Assembly (NCBI RefSeq): GCF_002087085.1
Contig: NZ_MWQY01000003.1
Span: 186,001-250,000, forward strand
Direction: 5' to 3'
Length of the DNA: 64,000 nt
Source: Marispirochaeta aestuarii
Lineage (GTDB): Bacteria > Spirochaetota > Spirochaetia > JC444 > Marispirochaetaceae
Numbering within the stretch: the first letter of the stretch is position 1; every line of letters begins with the position of its first letter. Positions 48,797 to 56,544 of this stretch are shown piece by piece. The translations under genes were made by a program, and so were the position numbers. The notes beneath the pieces are model-generated. The model saw only the letters and a list, made by a program, of their open reading frames with translations, made no database searches and was not told the DNA's origin.

Positions 48797-48844
48797 TCAG
48801 CCTTCCAAGCTGATGACGTCGGTTCGATTCCGATCAGGCGCTGA
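48797..48844 (+). repeat. attR core (48-bp direct repeat)
   Basis: Perfect copy of 32277-32324, the 3' part of tRNA-Gly. The 5' half of the tRNA is missing here, so this is not a gene. Confidence 0.95.
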
Positions 48845-48928
48845 GAGTGAGCGGAATGGCAAAGCTTGCTTTGTCATTCCCGAACCGAAGTGACTGAAAC
48901 TGTAAAGTATCAGTCGATGGCGAAGAGT

Positions 48929-48953
48929 CCCCGCTTTGCGGGGGCATTTTTTT
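48929..48953 (+). terminator. rho-independent terminator outside attR
   Basis: CCCCGC-TTT-GCGGGG stem followed by a seven-T run. Probably the original terminator of tRNA-Gly, displaced 16.5 kb by the island. Confidence 0.75.
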
Positions 48954-49022
48954 GCCCTGAAGCTTTAGCGGCTTTTCCATATCCTGCCCTGCAAAATCAG
49001 AAAACCTTTATTAGCTTATCCT

Positions 49023-49146
49023 TTGTCGTGGATGTCGTGGTGAAAATAATAACTCCGGAAGAGGCTCAAACCACTACAGGCACGACAGGATCACGACATA
49101 TTTATTGCGATTCTTCCTCTGTCGTGGTCTCCGTGGATGTCGAGGT
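49023..49146. repeat. cassette-zone palindromic repeat, copy 1
   Basis: GTCGTGGATGTCGTGGT and ACCACTACAGGCACGAC form an imperfect stem; CACGACATATTTA and GTCGTGG follow. Same family as the other four copies to 52058. With the stretch 48845-49022 this makes up a region without a gene. Confidence 0.7.
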
Positions 49147-49156
49147 TAAGGTTGTA

Positions 49157-49621
49157 TTACGCCAGAAATTGGTAGACCGACATCATGGTTGCGAGGATGA
49201 CAAACCCTGTGGTCATGAACTTGAACATCATGTCAAAACGCTTGTCCACGGATGTAAAACGCTCATCCATCGATTTCTGTACGGCACCAAAACGCTCGTC
49301 CATTGAACGCTGTATAGCTTCAAAACGCTCATCCATGCGTTTAAAGCCTTCCTCGATGCGGGTATCGATGCGGATTATGGCTTCACGAAACTCCGAATGT
49401 TCCCGTTCGTTCCGGTCCTGACGTACCAGGTTCTCAGTCAGCAGGGTTATATAACGGTGCAGGGAGCGTTTGTTCTTTACTTCCACCGCTTCTTCGAGTT
49501 CCTGTTCCAGAATGTCCGCCAAGGATTCCATGGTCATCTCATGTAATATACTCTGATCAGTACCATTAATACAGCGGAACATAAGCTGTTGCTTCAGGAG
49601 AGACTCGACCACAATGGGCAC
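49157..49621 (-). CDS. coiled-coil protein with MDERF repeats and C-terminal membrane helix
   Basis: 154 residues. Three 11-residue repeats containing MDERF (residues about 96-130: MDERFEAIQRS, MDERFGAVQKS, MDERFTSVDKR) predict a long coiled coil, ended by a hydrophobic helix (TTGFVILATMMSVYQFL). The N-terminal region is helical. It resembles DUF1640-type or phage-like coiled-coil anchors, without a known function. Flanked on both sides by the palindromic repeats. An internal ATG (about 49540) is a possible alternative start. Confidence 0.65.
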   Translation of the reverse strand: MPIVVESLLKQQLMFRCINGTDQSILHEMTMESLADILEQELEEAVEVKNKRSLHRYITLLTENLVRQDRNEREHSEFREAIIRIDTRIEEGFKRMDERFEAIQRSMDERFGAVQKSMDERFTSVDKRFDMMFKFMTTGFVILATMMSVYQFLA

Positions 49622-49655
49622 TACAGGAGCGCGCCATGGTTACAGATTCCTCTCT

Positions 49656-49774
49656 TCGTCGTGGGTGTCGTGGATTTCGTGGTTAAAATTCTTATTTTCG
49701 AAGATGTTCAAACCACTACAGTCACGACAGGACCACGACATTTTTATGGTTCTTATTCTTTCTGTCGTGGTTTA
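49656..49774. repeat. cassette-zone palindromic repeat, copy 2
   Basis: GTCGTGGGTGTCGTGG, then ACCACTACAGTCACGACAGG, CCACGACATTTTTATGG and TGTCGTGGTTT. Nearly identical to the right half of copy 4. Confidence 0.7.
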
Positions 49775-49790
49775 ATCTTCTTCTAATACA

Positions 49791-49921
49791 CTCCTTCAAG
49801 GTCTTCTCATTCTGCCAGCCGTCTTGCCGCCATCAAGGGCCTCGGCAAGCAGGCCGTCCGGCCCGCCCTTGACTGCGGCTGTGACGGTCCGGGGGTGTAA
49901 CAAGGTAAAACCTTGAAGGAG
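49791..49921 (+). promoter_or_regulatory. structured leader of GxxExxY gene 1
   Basis: Outer helix CTCCTTCAAGGT (49791-49802) with ACCTTGAAGGAG (49910-49921), 12 perfect pairs; the 3' strand contains the AAGGAG ribosome-binding site of the gene starting at 49930. Inside are CAGCC/GGCTG, a CTTGCCG/CGGCAAG hairpin, and TCAAGGGC/GCCCTTGA, which crosses that hairpin and so must form a pseudoknot or an alternative fold. A stretch of this kind is consistent with translational control or a functional RNA. Confidence 0.65.
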
Positions 49922-49929
49922 GCTTTGCC

Positions 49930-50292
49930 ATGGTGTATCCGGAATTGTCAAAACTCATCCTGGATTCCGCTTTTGCTGTTCACAGATCCCTCGGTCCTGG
50001 GCTGCTGGAGCTGCCCTACCACAACGCTTTGTATTACGAGCTTGCCGGTAATAATCTGCAGGTTGGCTACAACGCTCCGTTTAATGTTTGCTACCGTGGG
50101 CATACGGTAGGAGAGTATTTTGCAGACCTCATGGTAAACGGTACTGTCATTCTGGAGGTCAAGGCGGTCTCCGCCCTGGGCGTGGAACATACGGCCCAGC
50201 TGCTAAATTATCTGCATATTTCCGGCTGCAGGCTGGGCTTTCTGCTCAATTTCGCGCCTCAACGGCTGGAACTCAAGCGGCTGGTTTTGTAG
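49930..50292 (+). CDS. GxxExxY family protein (PD-(D/E)XK nuclease-like)
   Basis: 120 residues. The family-name motif is G24-L-L-E27-L-P-Y30. A nuclease-like core has D66 (EYFADL) and E76-V-K78 (ILEVKAV), the PD-(D/E)XK pattern, then Q90. The family is common in spirochaetes and other free-living bacteria, often in several copies; no function is proven. GAAGGAGG lies 8 bases before the ATG, within the outer helix of the leader. Confidence 0.85.
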   Translation: MVYPELSKLILDSAFAVHRSLGPGLLELPYHNALYYELAGNNLQVGYNAPFNVCYRGHTVGEYFADLMVNGTVILEVKAVSALGVEHTAQLLNYLHISGCRLGFLLNFAPQRLELKRLVL

Positions 50293-50304
50293 GCCGGAAA
50301 GGGT

Positions 50305-50382
50305 AACCACGACGGGTACTACGGGAGCACGATATTGCTGAAGAACTTTATCCTTGGTAGTGGGTTCCATGAAGGTCGTGGT
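50305..50382. repeat. cassette-zone palindromic repeat, copy 3
   Basis: AACCACGAC ... GTCGTGGT forms the outer stem; inner blocks are ACTACGGGAGCACGA and GGTAGTGGGTTCC. It lies between GxxExxY gene 1 and the antitoxin gene. Confidence 0.7.
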
Positions 50383-50454
50383 AATGCTTGATAGAGCTGT
50401 TGAATAGCTTTATATTATGCACTGACAGCATTGCTATCAATGGAGGGTTTTACC

Positions 50455-50709
50455 GTGGCTTCTTTAACGATTCGAAACCTGGATAAAGAGATAAAATCCC
50501 GGCTGCGGGTACTGGCTGCCAGACATGACAGGTCCATGGAGGAGGAAGCGCGGTGTATTCTTGGAGAAGTCCTTACCAGAGAAGAGAACGAGAAAGAAAA
50601 CTCCGGGCTTGGGTCCCGTATTCACCGGAGATTTTCTGATACTGGGGGCATAGAACTCAGCATTCCGGAACGGCGAGAACCTGCACGAGCAGCGGAAATT
50701 ATTGAATGA
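50455..50709 (+). CDS. FitA-like antitoxin (Arc-type)
   Basis: 84 residues from GTG at 50455, with GGAGGG 8 bases upstream. The N-terminus ASLTIRNLDKEIKSRLRVLAARHDRSMEEEAR is the FitA/Arc ribbon-helix-helix fold. It should bind its own promoter and neutralise the PIN toxin with its C-terminal tail. It overlaps the toxin start by 4 bases (ATGA). Confidence 0.88.
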   Translation: MASLTIRNLDKEIKSRLRVLAARHDRSMEEEARCILGEVLTREENEKENSGLGSRIHRRFSDTGGIELSIPERREPARAAEIIE

Positions 50710-51128
50710 TAGTTCTGGATACCAATGTGCTATCCGAACTTATGCGGCCGACCCCGAACCCAGTCGTTATTACATGGCTTGATACCCTTCCTGTCAGGGA
50801 CGTTGCTTTAAGCTCGATTACTGTTTCGGAGATACTTTTCGGTATAGGTTTGTTACCGTCTGGAAAAAGAAAGGATCAACTCATTTCCGCAGCAAAGACA
50901 CTCTTTGAAACTGATTTTCAGGACCGCATATTTCCTTTCGATGCCGATGCAGCTGTTGAATACGCGGCGATCGTACTTCATCGTCAAAAGTCCGGCCGCC
51001 CCATATCCATGGCTGATGGCCAGATTGCAGCAATATGCAGGGCACGGAAATGCTCGCTTGCGACCCGGAATATAAAGGATTTTGAAGGTACGGGAATAGT
51101 ATTGATCGATCCTTGGGCCGAGGGGTAA
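50706..51128 (+). CDS. vapC: FitB/VapC PIN-domain toxin
   Basis: 140 residues with PIN-domain acidic residues D5 (LDTN), E42 (SEILF), D104 (SMADGQIAA) and the LATRNIKDF strand. VapC-type RNases cut tRNA or other RNA and are held inactive by the cognate antitoxin. Type II toxin-antitoxin module; sandwiched between the two duplicated GxxExxY units. Confidence 0.93.
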   Translation: MIVLDTNVLSELMRPTPNPVVITWLDTLPVRDVALSSITVSEILFGIGLLPSGKRKDQLISAAKTLFETDFQDRIFPFDADAAVEYAAIVLHRQKSGRPISMADGQIAAICRARKCSLATRNIKDFEGTGIVLIDPWAEG

Positions 51129-51174
51129 CAAGTTTTTCCCCATAAGACCGCGGATAACTCTTTTTACAAGGTAG

Positions 51175-51345
51175 AACCACGACAGGCACTGCAGGAGCAC
51201 CACGGAGCCAGGGTCCCCCGTTTCCTGTGTGGTGCTTTTCGTGAATGTCGTGGTTAAAATCCTTATTTTCGAAAATGCTCAAACCACTACAGACACAACA
51301 GGACCACGACATTTTTTATGGTTCTGATTCCCTCTGTCGTGGTTT
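51175..51345. repeat. cassette-zone palindromic repeat, copy 4
   Basis: Two stems in tandem: AACCACGACA ... TGTCGTGGTT (perfect 10-bp arms, with GAGCACCAC/GTGGTGC inside), then ACCACTACAGACACAACAGG, CCACGACA and TGTCGTGGTTT. It fills the gap between the toxin and the second leader. Confidence 0.7.
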
Positions 51346-51362
51346 AATCTTCCTTTAATTCA

Positions 51363-51491
51363 CTCCTTCAAGGTTTTTTCATTCTACCAGCCGTCTTGCC
51401 GCCGTCAAGGGCCACGGCAAGCGGGCCTTCCGGCCCGCCCTTGACTGCGGCTGCAACGGTCCGGGGACAAACAGGTAAAACCTTGAAGGAG
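51363..51491 (+). promoter_or_regulatory. structured leader of GxxExxY gene 2
   Basis: The same outer helix CTCCTTCAAGGT (51363-51374) / ACCTTGAAGGAG (51480-51491), with nested CAGCC/GGCTG, CTTGCCG/CGGCAAG, TCAAGGGC/GCCCTTGA and a perfect GCGGGCC-TTCC-GGCCCGC hairpin. Copy 1 has GCAGGCC in the last helix, so the pairing is better here. Confidence 0.65.
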
Positions 51492-51499
51492 GCTTTGCC

Positions 51500-51862
51500 A
51501 TGTTGTATCCGGAATTGTCAAAACTCATCCTGGATTCCGCTTTTGCTGTTCACAGGTCGCTTGGTCCGGGGCTGCTGGAGCTGCCCTACCACAATGCTTT
51601 GTATTATGAACTTGCCGGTAATAATCTGCAGGTTGGCTATAACGCTCCGTTTAATGTTTACTACCGTGGTTATACGGTAGGGGAGTATTTTGCAGACCTC
51701 CTGGTAAACGGTACTGTCATTCTGGAGGTCAAAGCGGTCTCCGCACTGGGCACTGAACCTTCAGCCCAGCTGTTAAACTACCTGCATATTTCAGGCTGCA
51801 GGCTGGGTTTTCTGCTCAATTTTGCCCCTCAAAGGCTTGAGTTTAAGCGGCTGGTTTTGTAG
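51500..51862 (+). CDS. GxxExxY family protein, second copy
   Basis: 120 residues, differing from the first copy at only about ten positions and keeping the motif GLLELPY, D66 and E76-V-K78. Conserved core and start context suggest both copies are kept functional. Confidence 0.85.
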   Translation: MLYPELSKLILDSAFAVHRSLGPGLLELPYHNALYYELAGNNLQVGYNAPFNVYYRGYTVGEYFADLLVNGTVILEVKAVSALGTEPSAQLLNYLHISGCRLGFLLNFAPQRLEFKRLVL

Positions 51863-51874
51863 GCCGGAAAGGGT

Positions 51875-52058
51875 AACTACGACGGACACTACGGGAGCAC
51901 GATATTTCTGAAGACTTTATCCTTGGTAGTGGTTTCCGTGAAAGTCGTGGTCTGAAAATTAAGTCAGAAGAGGTTTAAACCACTACATTCACGACAGGAG
52001 CACGACAGATTTATGGTTCCCGTTTCCTTTGTAGTGCTGGTAGTGGATATTGTGGTTC
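51875..52058. repeat. cassette-zone palindromic repeat, copy 5
   Basis: AACTACGACGGACACTACGG ... GGTAGTGG, GTCGTGG, then ACCACTACATTCACGACAGG, GCACGACAG and TAGTGCTGGTAGTGG. The last recognised copy; nothing further in 52058-52080. Confidence 0.7.
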
Positions 52059-52080
52059 CTGTTTCACCGCGCTATTCCCA

Positions 52081-52255
52081 CTAATAATCAAGAATATGCC
52101 ATCCCGCAGCGATGTTTTTATCCTTCTTCTTTTCATCTGAGAGATAGACCTTAATGTTGATGTCAGGTTTTTTTATTGACGCACGGCGATAGAGAACATA
52201 CAGTTTTACCAGACGTGATCTGCCTTCCGGCTTGCTGCGTCCGGAAAAAATAGCC
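52081..52255 (-). pseudogene. possible C-terminal gene remnant
   Basis: A minus-strand open stretch ends TAG at 52081-52083 and reads like a real protein tail (GRSRLVKLYVLYRR, then KKPDINIKVYLSDEKKK, ending GWHILDY). No start codon or ribosome-binding site is found. It lies at the edge of the cassette zone. I do not recognise the family. Confidence 0.35.
52176..52204 (+). promoter_or_regulatory. possible promoter of the ADP-ribosylglycohydrolase gene
   Basis: TTGACG (52176-52181), 17-base spacer, TACAGT (52199-52204), 70 bases before the ATG. Confidence 0.4.
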
Positions 52256-52274
52256 ACAGGAGGAATCCTGCGTT

Positions 52275-53264
52275 ATGCAATCCGAAAACCCGAATAATCT
52301 TCTTCTTGATTCCAGAGTAAAAGGCGGCATTTTCGGCCTTGCTATAGGCGACGCTTTGGGGGTGCCCGTCGAATTTATACATCGGGAGAAAATAACCCGT
52401 TCCCCGGTACGCGGCATGCAAGGATACGGGACCCATAATCAGCCCCCGGGGACCTGGTCCGATGATACCTCAATGGCACTGTGTATTCTTGAGTCAGTCA
52501 CCAAAATAGGCTGGAACATTGACGACCAGGCAATGCGTTTTGTCCGCTGGTACAAAGAAGCGCATCTGACCGCCCATGATGCTGTTTTTGATATAGGGAT
52601 AGCGACAGCACAGGCTATTGATCGTATAGCAGCCGGGTACGCACCACTTGAAGCGGGAAGCAGGGATGAAAACTCTAACGGCAACGGATCGCTGATGCGC
52701 AGCCTGCCGGCCGCCGTCTACTGCGCGGTTACCTGCGGTGATGAAAAGTTGGTGGAAGAAGTCGCGAACTCATCGGCCATCACCCACGCCCATCCCCGGA
52801 GCAGACTGGGCTGCGTTATCCACGCGTTTTTAATCTCAGAGCTGCTGAAAAGTAAGCGGATCGATGCCGCCCTCATCGGGGCGGCCAAACGGGTTGAATC
52901 GGTGCTTGAATCCTGTATTCTTTTTTCCGACATGAAGCAGGAGCTGCAGCACTATCATTCCATACTGTATGACAACCTGGAACTCGCTGAATCGTCCGAA
53001 ATACGGTCAAGCGGATACGTGGTAGACACCCTGGAAGCAGCGGTCTGGTGTCTTCTTACAAGTTCAGGCTTTGAAGAATGCGTCCTCAAGGCAGTGAACC
53101 TGGGGGACGATACGGACACGGTGGGCGCGGTTGCAGGAGGCCTTGCAGGAATTTACTGGGGGTATGAAAGTATTCCGTCTGAGTGGATTGAAACTTTGGC
53201 GAAGCATGAGATGATCGGGGCGATGGCGGAGGAGTTTGTTGGTGTTTTAAACTGTTCTCAGTAA
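52275..53264 (+). CDS. ADP-ribosylglycohydrolase family protein
   Basis: 329 residues of the DraG/ARH fold, which removes ADP-ribose from proteins or other targets. Metal-site motifs are GLAIGDALGVPVEF at the N-terminus, WSDDTSMAL (about 58-66), NGNGSLMR, HAHPRS and GDDTDTVGAVAGGLAG (about 280-295). AGGAGG precedes the ATG. Full-length. Genes of this family are often on accessory DNA and sometimes counter ADP-ribosylating toxins; none is seen nearby. Confidence 0.93.
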   Translation: MQSENPNNLLLDSRVKGGIFGLAIGDALGVPVEFIHREKITRSPVRGMQGYGTHNQPPGTWSDDTSMALCILESVTKIGWNIDDQAMRFVRWYKEAHLTAHDAVFDIGIATAQAIDRIAAGYAPLEAGSRDENSNGNGSLMRSLPAAVYCAVTCGDEKLVEEVANSSAITHAHPRSRLGCVIHAFLISELLKSKRIDAALIGAAKRVESVLESCILFSDMKQELQHYHSILYDNLELAESSEIRSSGYVVDTLEAAVWCLLTSSGFEECVLKAVNLGDDTDTVGAVAGGLAGIYWGYESIPSEWIETLAKHEMIGAMAEEFVGVLNCSQ

Positions 53265-53316
53265 ATGATACTTCATTTGCGTTAGGAAAATCCCCTAATC
53301 ATTTCGTTATACTTAA

Positions 53317-53355
53317 CTTTATAAGTTCAGAAAGATTACTCTTTCTTTTATAAAG
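53317..53355. repeat. AT-rich inverted repeat before the LacI-type gene
   Basis: Arms CTTTATAA-gttc-AGAAAG and CTTTCT-t-TTATAAAG with a 6-base loop. There is no T-run after it on the plus strand. Could be an operator or an mRNA 3' stem for the upstream gene. Two copies of GATACTTCATTT also occur at 53265-53370. Confidence 0.4.
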
Positions 53356-53424
53356 ATACTTCATTTTCATTGACTTAATAGTGGACAGTTGAATTACAGC
53401 ATATTAGTAGTGTATTGTCATCTT

Positions 53425-54438
53425 GTGGGAACTACAATCAAGGATATGGCTAGAATTTTAGGTGTTTCTCATTCTACAGTATCGCGTGCACTTAGAGATA
53501 GTCCTGAAATTGGTCCTTTGATGAAGCAGAAAGTACGAGATTTGGCGTTAAATCTAAACTATCGCCCTAATGCTTTTGCTCGTAATTTAGTTCGGCAAAA
53601 GTCTGAACATATTGGAATTATTATCCCAGATATAGAAAATCCTTTTTATGCTTCACTATGCAAAAGAATTATTCGGTTCTTTGAAAATAATAATTATAAA
53701 ACAATAATCTGCAATTCTGATCGTGATACAACTAAAGAAAAATCTCACATTGAATACTTAGAAGAATTACAAGTTGCTGGCATTTTAATGGTTCCCGCCG
53801 ATGTTAATCAGGAATCTTTTATGCATTTAACTACTTCCGGGGTGCCCTTAGTTCTAATTGATCATGACGGTACAAAAGAAAAAATTGATTCCGTAATGGG
53901 AAATAACTTCATTGGTGCATGTATAGCGGTAAAACATTTGATATCTTTGGGTTATACCAAGATTGCGCATATTTCCGGACCAGAAAATGCTGATCCTAGT
54001 CTTGCTCGTTTGAAAGGTTATTTACATGTTGTATCAGAATTTTTTTCAACTGATTTCGAACCTATTATTATACATTCTGACTCGACATTTACTGGAGGCT
54101 ATGAAGCTTCTAAATCGTTGTTTTCAGGTAAATATGATTTTGATGCGGTCTTCACGGTAAATGACGTTACAGCTCTTTCTCTATTACAGGTCGTAAATGA
54201 ACGCGGATTGAGAGTGCCATATGATGTTTCCGTTGTTGGTTTCGATGATATTTCTATGGCTCGTATGGCATCTGTTCCTCTAACAACTATGCGACAAGTA
54301 CCAGAAGACATAGCACGCGAGGCCGGTAACATTTTATTGGATAAAATGCAAACAGGCTACTCTGATTCTCAGAGAAACATCTTTTTAACCCCAGAGTTAA
54401 TTATCCGAGACTCCTGTGGTTCTAAATTAAGAGTATGA
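53425..54438 (+). CDS. LacI-family transcriptional regulator
   Basis: About 337 residues from GTG at 53425. N-terminal HTH TTIKDMARILGVSHSTVSRALRD is typical, with hinge helix YRPNAFARNLVR and a periplasmic-binding-like sugar domain. The frame opens 12 codons earlier from TTG, but LacI proteins start near TTIKD. Neither start has a strong ribosome-binding site. It faces the sugar operon convergently and is probably its repressor (two matching palindromes in that operon's promoter). Confidence 0.9.
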   Translation: MGTTIKDMARILGVSHSTVSRALRDSPEIGPLMKQKVRDLALNLNYRPNAFARNLVRQKSEHIGIIIPDIENPFYASLCKRIIRFFENNNYKTIICNSDRDTTKEKSHIEYLEELQVAGILMVPADVNQESFMHLTTSGVPLVLIDHDGTKEKIDSVMGNNFIGACIAVKHLISLGYTKIAHISGPENADPSLARLKGYLHVVSEFFSTDFEPIIIHSDSTFTGGYEASKSLFSGKYDFDAVFTVNDVTALSLLQVVNERGLRVPYDVSVVGFDDISMARMASVPLTTMRQVPEDIAREAGNILLDKMQTGYSDSQRNIFLTPELIIRDSCGSKLRV

Positions 54439-54491
54439 CTAATTTTGGTAAATTCACAGATAGACTTTAAAAGTTATTGTCTTATCCTATA

Positions 54492-55583
54492 TTATATTCT
54501 TCCTACCGCTCCAAAGTTAACCAACAATTGGCCAACAATTTCTTTAGTTCCTAATTCTATCTTTTGACAAATCTTCTTCTCAAATTCGTCAGCAGCATCG
54601 CCTGTCAATAGCATTTCTTTTACTGGCGCCAAGATCTTACGGAAGTCAATTTCATGAGAATTCTCCTGTAAATATGTAAATATTTTTGATTCTATATTTC
54701 CTTTGTTCTTTTCCGACATTATTAATTCTCTTATATTTCGTGTTATGCTTAACCTCATGTCAGTGTCTATATTTATTTTCCCAACTCCCTCTTTTATAGC
54801 GCTTTTTAATTCATCGACATCTATACCTTCTGCTTTCACAAGATCGCCACCATTTTTATTGATATCTTCGACAATATACTTGGGAACAGTTGAACTACCG
54901 TGAGAAACAAGAACTGTACGTAAACCTGAGTGTAGCAGGTTCTCTCTTGCAGCAGTAATTATCTCTTTTCTAAGCTTTACATTACTCCCTTTATTTACCC
55001 CATGCTTTGTGCCAAAAGATAGGGCCAAACAATCAATTCCAGTTTTTTTTACAAAATCTGTCACCAACATAGGGTTTGTATATGTGCTTGTTTCAGAGAA
55101 AATATTCTCTTCTTCGCCTGCTAAAATTCCAAGTTCCGCTTCAACAGTAACATCGTAAGGTTTAGCTAACCTCTTAACTTCTCGAGTGATGTCAACATTT
55201 TCTTTATATGGTAGATTTGAAGCATCAATCATAACAGATGTAAACCCATTCTCTATCAGCATTTTAATGGTATCTAAGTCTTTTACATGGTCAGCATTTA
55301 AGGCTACAGGAATGGAATACGCATGTTTCAATTTCTCAATCATCGATATAACATTCTTTGCACCAAACTCTTTTTCATCTAAAGTTGAATTGTTCATATC
55401 CTTTGCTGAACCTAGAAAACTAATTGCTATCATACCTATCTGAATGATCGCTGGAGTACGAAAAACTTCATGAATATCAAGTGCAGCTTTTAACTGTTGA
55501 AAACATGTAATGTTAAAAGCACCATGCGCATATCGTTTTTCAATAGTGGGTTCAAGTATTTGGTACATCGGTACAAGGTTCAT
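54492..55583 (-). CDS. class II aldolase (fructose/tagatose-bisphosphate type)
   Basis: 363 residues, zinc-dependent class II FBA/GatY family. Motifs are AHGAFNITCFQQLKA at the N-terminus, LNADHVKDL with the catalytic Asp and zinc His, AELGILAGEEEN, SFGTKHGVNKGSN and LVSHGSSTVP. The protein is divergent from housekeeping FBA, so tagatose, sedoheptulose or an unusual sugar phosphate is possible. Last gene of the operon, preceded by a PfkB kinase that would make its substrate. Confidence 0.88.
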   Translation of the reverse strand: MNLVPMYQILEPTIEKRYAHGAFNITCFQQLKAALDIHEVFRTPAIIQIGMIAISFLGSAKDMNNSTLDEKEFGAKNVISMIEKLKHAYSIPVALNADHVKDLDTIKMLIENGFTSVMIDASNLPYKENVDITREVKRLAKPYDVTVEAELGILAGEEENIFSETSTYTNPMLVTDFVKKTGIDCLALSFGTKHGVNKGSNVKLRKEIITAARENLLHSGLRTVLVSHGSSTVPKYIVEDINKNGGDLVKAEGIDVDELKSAIKEGVGKINIDTDMRLSITRNIRELIMSEKNKGNIESKIFTYLQENSHEIDFRKILAPVKEMLLTGDAADEFEKKICQKIELGTKEIVGQLLVNFGAVGRI

Positions 55584-55604
55584 ATTTACTCCATTTCTTT
55601 TTGA

Positions 55605-56522
55605 TCAGGATAGGGACATCTTTTCTTTTTTTATAGTAAATTCTTGGACTTCTTCGAGAGTTGGAATCCCTTTTTGTCCTCCAACAGTTTGACAATTTAT
55701 AGCGGCACAGGCATTAGCAAATCGTACCGTTTTTTTTAGATCATATCCCTTCCATAGAGCGAATATAAAAGCGCCATGAAAGACGTCACCTGCCCCCGTT
55801 GAGTCTATTACATTTACCTTATAAGCAGGTATATTTTCGATACCATCTTTTTTTATTATGTAAGATCCCTTCTCGCCACAAGTCACTATTAAAGCTTTGT
55901 TACCATTCTGCAGCAACGATTTCCCAGCCTCGATTGGGTCGCTAATATTTGTGTATGAACATAGAAAAAGCTCAGACAAGACTGGGTAATCAATATATTT
56001 TAAATACTCAGTTAACCTTGGATCACGATTTTTAGGACTCAAATCTGTTACAGTCACAATATTCATTTTCCTAGCTTTTATTGCTGCCTTTAGCGCTGTC
56101 TCAAAGAAGAACCCATCAAATAGCATATGCGAAACATTCTCATAATTTATTTTATTTATGTTCAAATTTGATAGTCCATTAACACCTTTATAATGTATAA
56201 AGCTTCGTCTTCCTGTAGAGGAATGTATTAATACTAAAGTGACTGCACTTCTGTTTTCATTGCTAATCATTACATTGTCGCATTTAATACCAAACCTATT
56301 AAAGTTTTCTAAATGAGACATTCCTTCGGTATCATTACCGATTGCACTAATAATTTCTGTATCAGCTCCCAGTTTCGCAGCTGTTACCAATCCAGTTGCA
56401 ACCATTCCACCTTGTTGGACTTGATATTCTTCAATGTATTCCACTTCCTCCCAAGCTGGCATATTTGGTATTACTGAAAGAATATCGTATGCGATTCCAC
56501 CGAGTCCTAAAATCCGTTTCAT
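55605..56522 (-). CDS. PfkB-family sugar kinase
   Basis: 305 residues, ribokinase-like. Signature 2 DSTGAGDVFHGAF holds the catalytic Asp; signature 1 QGGMVATGLVTAAKLG is seen near residue 36. Works between the ABC importer and the aldolase; substrate not predictable by eye. Confidence 0.92.
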   Translation of the reverse strand: MKRILGLGGIAYDILSVIPNMPAWEEVEYIEEYQVQQGGMVATGLVTAAKLGADTEIISAIGNDTEGMSHLENFNRFGIKCDNVMISNENRSAVTLVLIHSSTGRRSFIHYKGVNGLSNLNINKINYENVSHMLFDGFFFETALKAAIKARKMNIVTVTDLSPKNRDPRLTEYLKYIDYPVLSELFLCSYTNISDPIEAGKSLLQNGNKALIVTCGEKGSYIIKKDGIENIPAYKVNVIDSTGAGDVFHGAFIFALWKGYDLKKTVRFANACAAINCQTVGGQKGIPTLEEVQEFTIKKEKMSLS

Positions 56523-56544
56523 TTAGTTCAGTCCTTTCTTATCC

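Larger units (their letters stand above)
49678..50381 (+). repeat. ~700-bp direct duplication, copy A
   Basis: Near-identical to 51249-51950 and includes the leader, the GxxExxY gene and repeat pieces at both ends. The two copies are separated by the toxin-antitoxin unit. Confidence 0.9.
51249..51950 (+). repeat. ~700-bp direct duplication, copy B
   Basis: Same order as 49678-50381, at an offset of about 1570 bases. Differences are scattered single bases, several of them silent or compensatory, which points to an older duplication rather than recent unequal crossing over. Confidence 0.9.

Noticed and set aside
48797-48844. Second tRNA-Gly
   Set aside because: Only the 3' part of the tRNA is present, without the 5' acceptor strand and D-arm; it is the attR repeat.
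48866-49306. Plus-strand frame of 146 codons over repeat copy 1
   Set aside because: Translation reflects the repeats (runs of T, V and H) and overlaps the better-supported minus-strand coiled-coil gene.
49023-52058. Integron attC array
   Set aside because: No integrase of the integron type nearby, gene orientations are mixed, and the repeats lack clear RYYYAAC/GTTRRRY cores.
49023-52058. CRISPR array
   Set aside because: Repeats are long, diverged palindromes separated by genes, not short identical repeats with unique spacers; no cas gene.
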